A stretch of 26,633 nucleotides of DNA. Source: Thermoleophilia bacterium (lineage in GTDB: Bacteria > Actinomycetota > Thermoleophilia > Gaiellales > SKUG01). Numbering within the stretch: position 1 is the first letter of the stretch; every line of letters begins with the position of its first letter. Below the pieces are notes generated by a model that ran no database searches, was not told where the DNA came from, and was given only the letters and a program-made list of their open reading frames with translations. Made by a program: the position numbers and the translations under genes. Location of the stretch: the NCBI GenBank assembly GCA_025964455.1, contig JAOPYU010000012.1:1-26633 (forward strand), read 5' to 3'. Below, one piece after another: positions 24,762 to 26,633 of this stretch.

Positions 24762-25789
24762 CCGCTTCCGAGTTTCCCGTCATCACCGACCTCATCGGCA
24801 ACACGCCCATCGTGCGGCTGCAGCGCATGCAGGAGCCCGGCATGGCCGAGCTGCTCCTGAAGCTCGAGATGTACAACCCGGGCTACAGCGTCAAGGACCG
24901 CATCGGCGCACGGATGATCGATGCGGCCGAGCGTGACGGGCTGCTCAAGCCGGGCGGCACCATCGTCGAGCCGACGAGCGGCAACACCGGTACGGGCCTC
25001 GCGATGACCGCCATCGCGCGCGGCTACCGCTGCGTGTTCGTGATGCCGGACAAGATCAGCCTCGAGAAGCAGAACCTGCTGCGTGCCTACGGCGCCGAGG
25101 TCGTGGTGTGCCCGACGGGCGTCGAGGCAGACGACCCGCGCTCGTACTACTCGGTGAGCGATCGACTCGCGGCGGAGCTGCCGAATGCGGTCAAGCTCAA
25201 CCAGTACGAGAACCAGGCCAACCCGCAGACGCACCTGGAGACCACGGGTCCGGAACTGTGGGCGCAGGTCGACGGACGCATCGATGCGTTCGTGTGCGGC
25301 GTCGGTACCGGTGGCACGGCGACCGGCATCGGCCGTTTCCTCAAGCAGCAGGATCCGTCGATCCAGGTGATCGGCTGCGACCCGCCCGGCTCGATCTACG
25401 TGACCCCGCAGGACATCCACTCGTACCTGGTGGAGGGCATCGGCGAGGATTTCTGGCCCGGCACCTTCCAGTACGACATCGTCGACCGCTGGATCACCGT
25501 CGAGGACCGCGACAGCTTCCTCACGGCGAACCGCCTCGTGCGAGAGGAGGCGATCCTCACCGGCGGCAGCGGCGGCACCGCGCTGTTCGGCGCGCTGCAG
25601 GTCGCGCGTGAGCTGGGGGAGGGCAAGCGGGTCGTGTGCCTGCTGCCGGACACCGGTCGCGGCTACCTCTCCAAGGTCTACAACCCCGAGTGGCTCCTCG
25701 AGCGCGGCATGATCTCCGCGGAAGAGGCGCGCGAGCTCGCACCGAACGACGCGCACGAGCTGCTCGAAGCCGCCGGCGTCACCCTCTAG
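24758..25789 (+). CDS. Cystathionine beta-synthase without CBS regulatory domain
   Basis: A 343-residue fold-type II PLP enzyme. LIGNTPIVRL and NPGYSVKDRIG give the PLP lysine (Lys46), TSGNTG binds substrate, and GVGTGGTATG is the phosphate loop. The DPPGSIY, VEGIGEDF and LLPDTGRGYLSKVYN motifs resemble cystathionine beta-synthase more than O-acetylserine sulfhydrylase. The family in actinobacteria is usually about 460 residues with a C-terminal pair of CBS domains; here the protein ends soon after the catalytic core. It would condense serine and homocysteine to cystathionine, with the next gene finishing the conversion to cysteine. A cysteine synthase role cannot be excluded. The stop TAG overlaps the AGGAGG ribosome site of the next gene. 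Confidence 0.85.
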   Translation: MTASEFPVITDLIGNTPIVRLQRMQEPGMAELLLKLEMYNPGYSVKDRIGARMIDAAERDGLLKPGGTIVEPTSGNTGTGLAMTAIARGYRCVFVMPDKISLEKQNLLRAYGAEVVVCPTGVEADDPRSYYSVSDRLAAELPNAVKLNQYENQANPQTHLETTGPELWAQVDGRIDAFVCGVGTGGTATGIGRFLKQQDPSIQVIGCDPPGSIYVTPQDIHSYLVEGIGEDFWPGTFQYDIVDRWITVEDRDSFLTANRLVREEAILTGGSGGTALFGALQVARELGEGKRVVCLLPDTGRGYLSKVYNPEWLLERGMISAEEARELAPNDAHELLEAAGVTL

Positions 25790-25801
25790 GAGGCACCAAC
25801 C

Positions 25802-26633
25802 ATGAGCGATTCCACGAACGAGGGACACCCCAGGCGCCGTCGCGCCGCGGAGTACGAGGGCCAGGCATTCGGGACCCGCGCGATCCACGCGGGGCAGGAG
25901 CCCGACCCGACGACCGGCGCGGTGATCGCGCCGGTCTACATGAACTCGACCTACGTGCAGCACGGCGTGGGCGAGTACGCCGGCTACGACTACTCCCGCA
26001 CCGACAACCCGACCCGACGCGCGCTGGAGATCCAGCTGGCAGCGCTCGAGGGCGGCGACCACGGCATCGCCTTCGCGAGCGGCATGGCGGCGACCTCGAC
26101 GGTGATCCAGCGGCTCGAACCGGGCGACCACGTCGTGTGTGTCAATGACGTGTACGGCGGGACGTTCCGCCTCTTCACCAAGGTGGCCGAGCGCCATGCG
26201 GGCATCGAGGTGACGTTCGTCGAGATGCGAGACGTCGACGCGATCGCAGCAGCGATGACCGACCGCACCAAACTCGTCTGGATCGAGACGCCGACCAACC
26301 CGATGCTCAACGTCGTCGACATCGCGGCGGTGGCGAAGGTCGCGCACGAGCGGCGGGCGCTGCTCGCGGTCGACAACACCTTCGCGACGCCGTACCTGCA
26401 GCAGCCGCTTTCGCTCGGGGCTGACATCGTGACCCACTCCATGACCAAGTACCTCGGCGGCCACTCGGACGTGGTCGGCGGCGCACTGGTCGTCAACGAC
26501 GACACCCTCGCGGACGAGCTGCGCTTCCTGCAGAACGCGGTGGGTGCGGTGCCGGGTCCGATGGACTGCTGGCTCGTCACGCGCGGGCTCAAGACGCTCC
26601 ACGTCCGCATGGACCGACACTGCGAGAACGCAC
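25802..26633 (+). CDS. Cystathionine gamma-lyase/synthase family enzyme (partial, cut by window end)
   Basis: The first 277 codons of a PLP enzyme of the Cys/Met metabolism family. FGTRAIHAGQEPDPTTGAV, YSRTDNPTR, FASGMAAT, WIETPTNPML, VDNTFATP and SMTKYLGGHSD (PLP Lys216) are all present. The C-terminal third lies beyond the window. With the upstream cystathionine beta-synthase it most likely acts as a gamma-lyase, splitting cystathionine to cysteine, but gamma-synthase activity cannot be separated by sequence. AGGAGG (25788-25793) lies 8 nt before the ATG. About 20 residues of polar, Arg-rich N-terminal extension precede the family core. Confidence 0.9.
   Translation, partial: MSDSTNEGHPRRRRAAEYEGQAFGTRAIHAGQEPDPTTGAVIAPVYMNSTYVQHGVGEYAGYDYSRTDNPTRRALEIQLAALEGGDHGIAFASGMAATSTVIQRLEPGDHVVCVNDVYGGTFRLFTKVAERHAGIEVTFVEMRDVDAIAAAMTDRTKLVWIETPTNPMLNVVDIAAVAKVAHERRALLAVDNTFATPYLQQPLSLGADIVTHSMTKYLGGHSDVVGGALVVNDDTLADELRFLQNAVGAVPGPMDCWLVTRGLKTLHVRMDRHCENA

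Overview
The window is a GC-rich bacterial chromosome segment. It is most likely from an actinobacterium, and I would guess the deep-branching Thermoleophilia/Solirubrobacterales group. The guess rests on strong codon bias to G/C at third positions, several ATG starts sitting 6-9 nt after a TANNNT -10 box with no Shine-Dalgarno sequence, and the gene order rpsF-ssb-rpsR-membrane protein-rplI-dnaB-purA. The placement is an inference, because the window carries no rRNA marker.

Region 1 (1-10400) is accessory in character. A plus-strand GH31 glycosidase (113-2347) is followed by an endonuclease/exonuclease/phosphatase-fold (EEP) protein (2602-3603) with a strong terminator hairpin. Next comes a 634-bp gene-free stretch holding two copies of a composite palindromic repeat. 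Four minus-strand genes follow: a compact M4 (thermolysin-like) metalloprotease, an orphan 524-residue protein with TTQVA and His-Ala-Ala-Gly repeats, a second M4 protease, and a long disordered Pro/Ala/Glu-rich protein. The EEP protein, both proteases and the orphan have no signal peptide but begin with Thr/Ala/Val/Ser/Gly-rich tails.

Region 2 (10500-16900) is a housekeeping block on the plus strand: ribosomal protein S6, SSB, S18, a multi-pass DUF2232-like membrane protein, L9, replicative helicase DnaB and adenylosuccinate synthetase PurA. The rpsF leader can form a 9-bp pairing that covers the spacer up to the start codon.

Region 3 (16900-24230) has a membrane protein of unknown function, purD, a secreted GH26-like glycosidase, a PurE-like gene, purB and purH. 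PurB and PurA look standard. The PurE-like and PurH proteins lack residues normally needed for catalysis, and PurD has changes in normally fixed motifs. A third copy of the composite palindromic repeat lies between the PurE-like gene and purB.

Region 4 (24300-26633) has a 40-residue basic protein, a SemiSWEET-type transporter overlapping a cystathionine beta-synthase gene that lacks the CBS regulatory domain, and the start of a cystathionine gamma-lyase/synthase gene cut by the window end. The last two form a transsulfuration pair.

The most novel-looking items are the 111-bp double-palindrome element (three copies, identical geometry), the apparently catalytically altered PurE/PurH (and PurD) set, and the cluster of signal-less predicted hydrolases with low-complexity N-termini.
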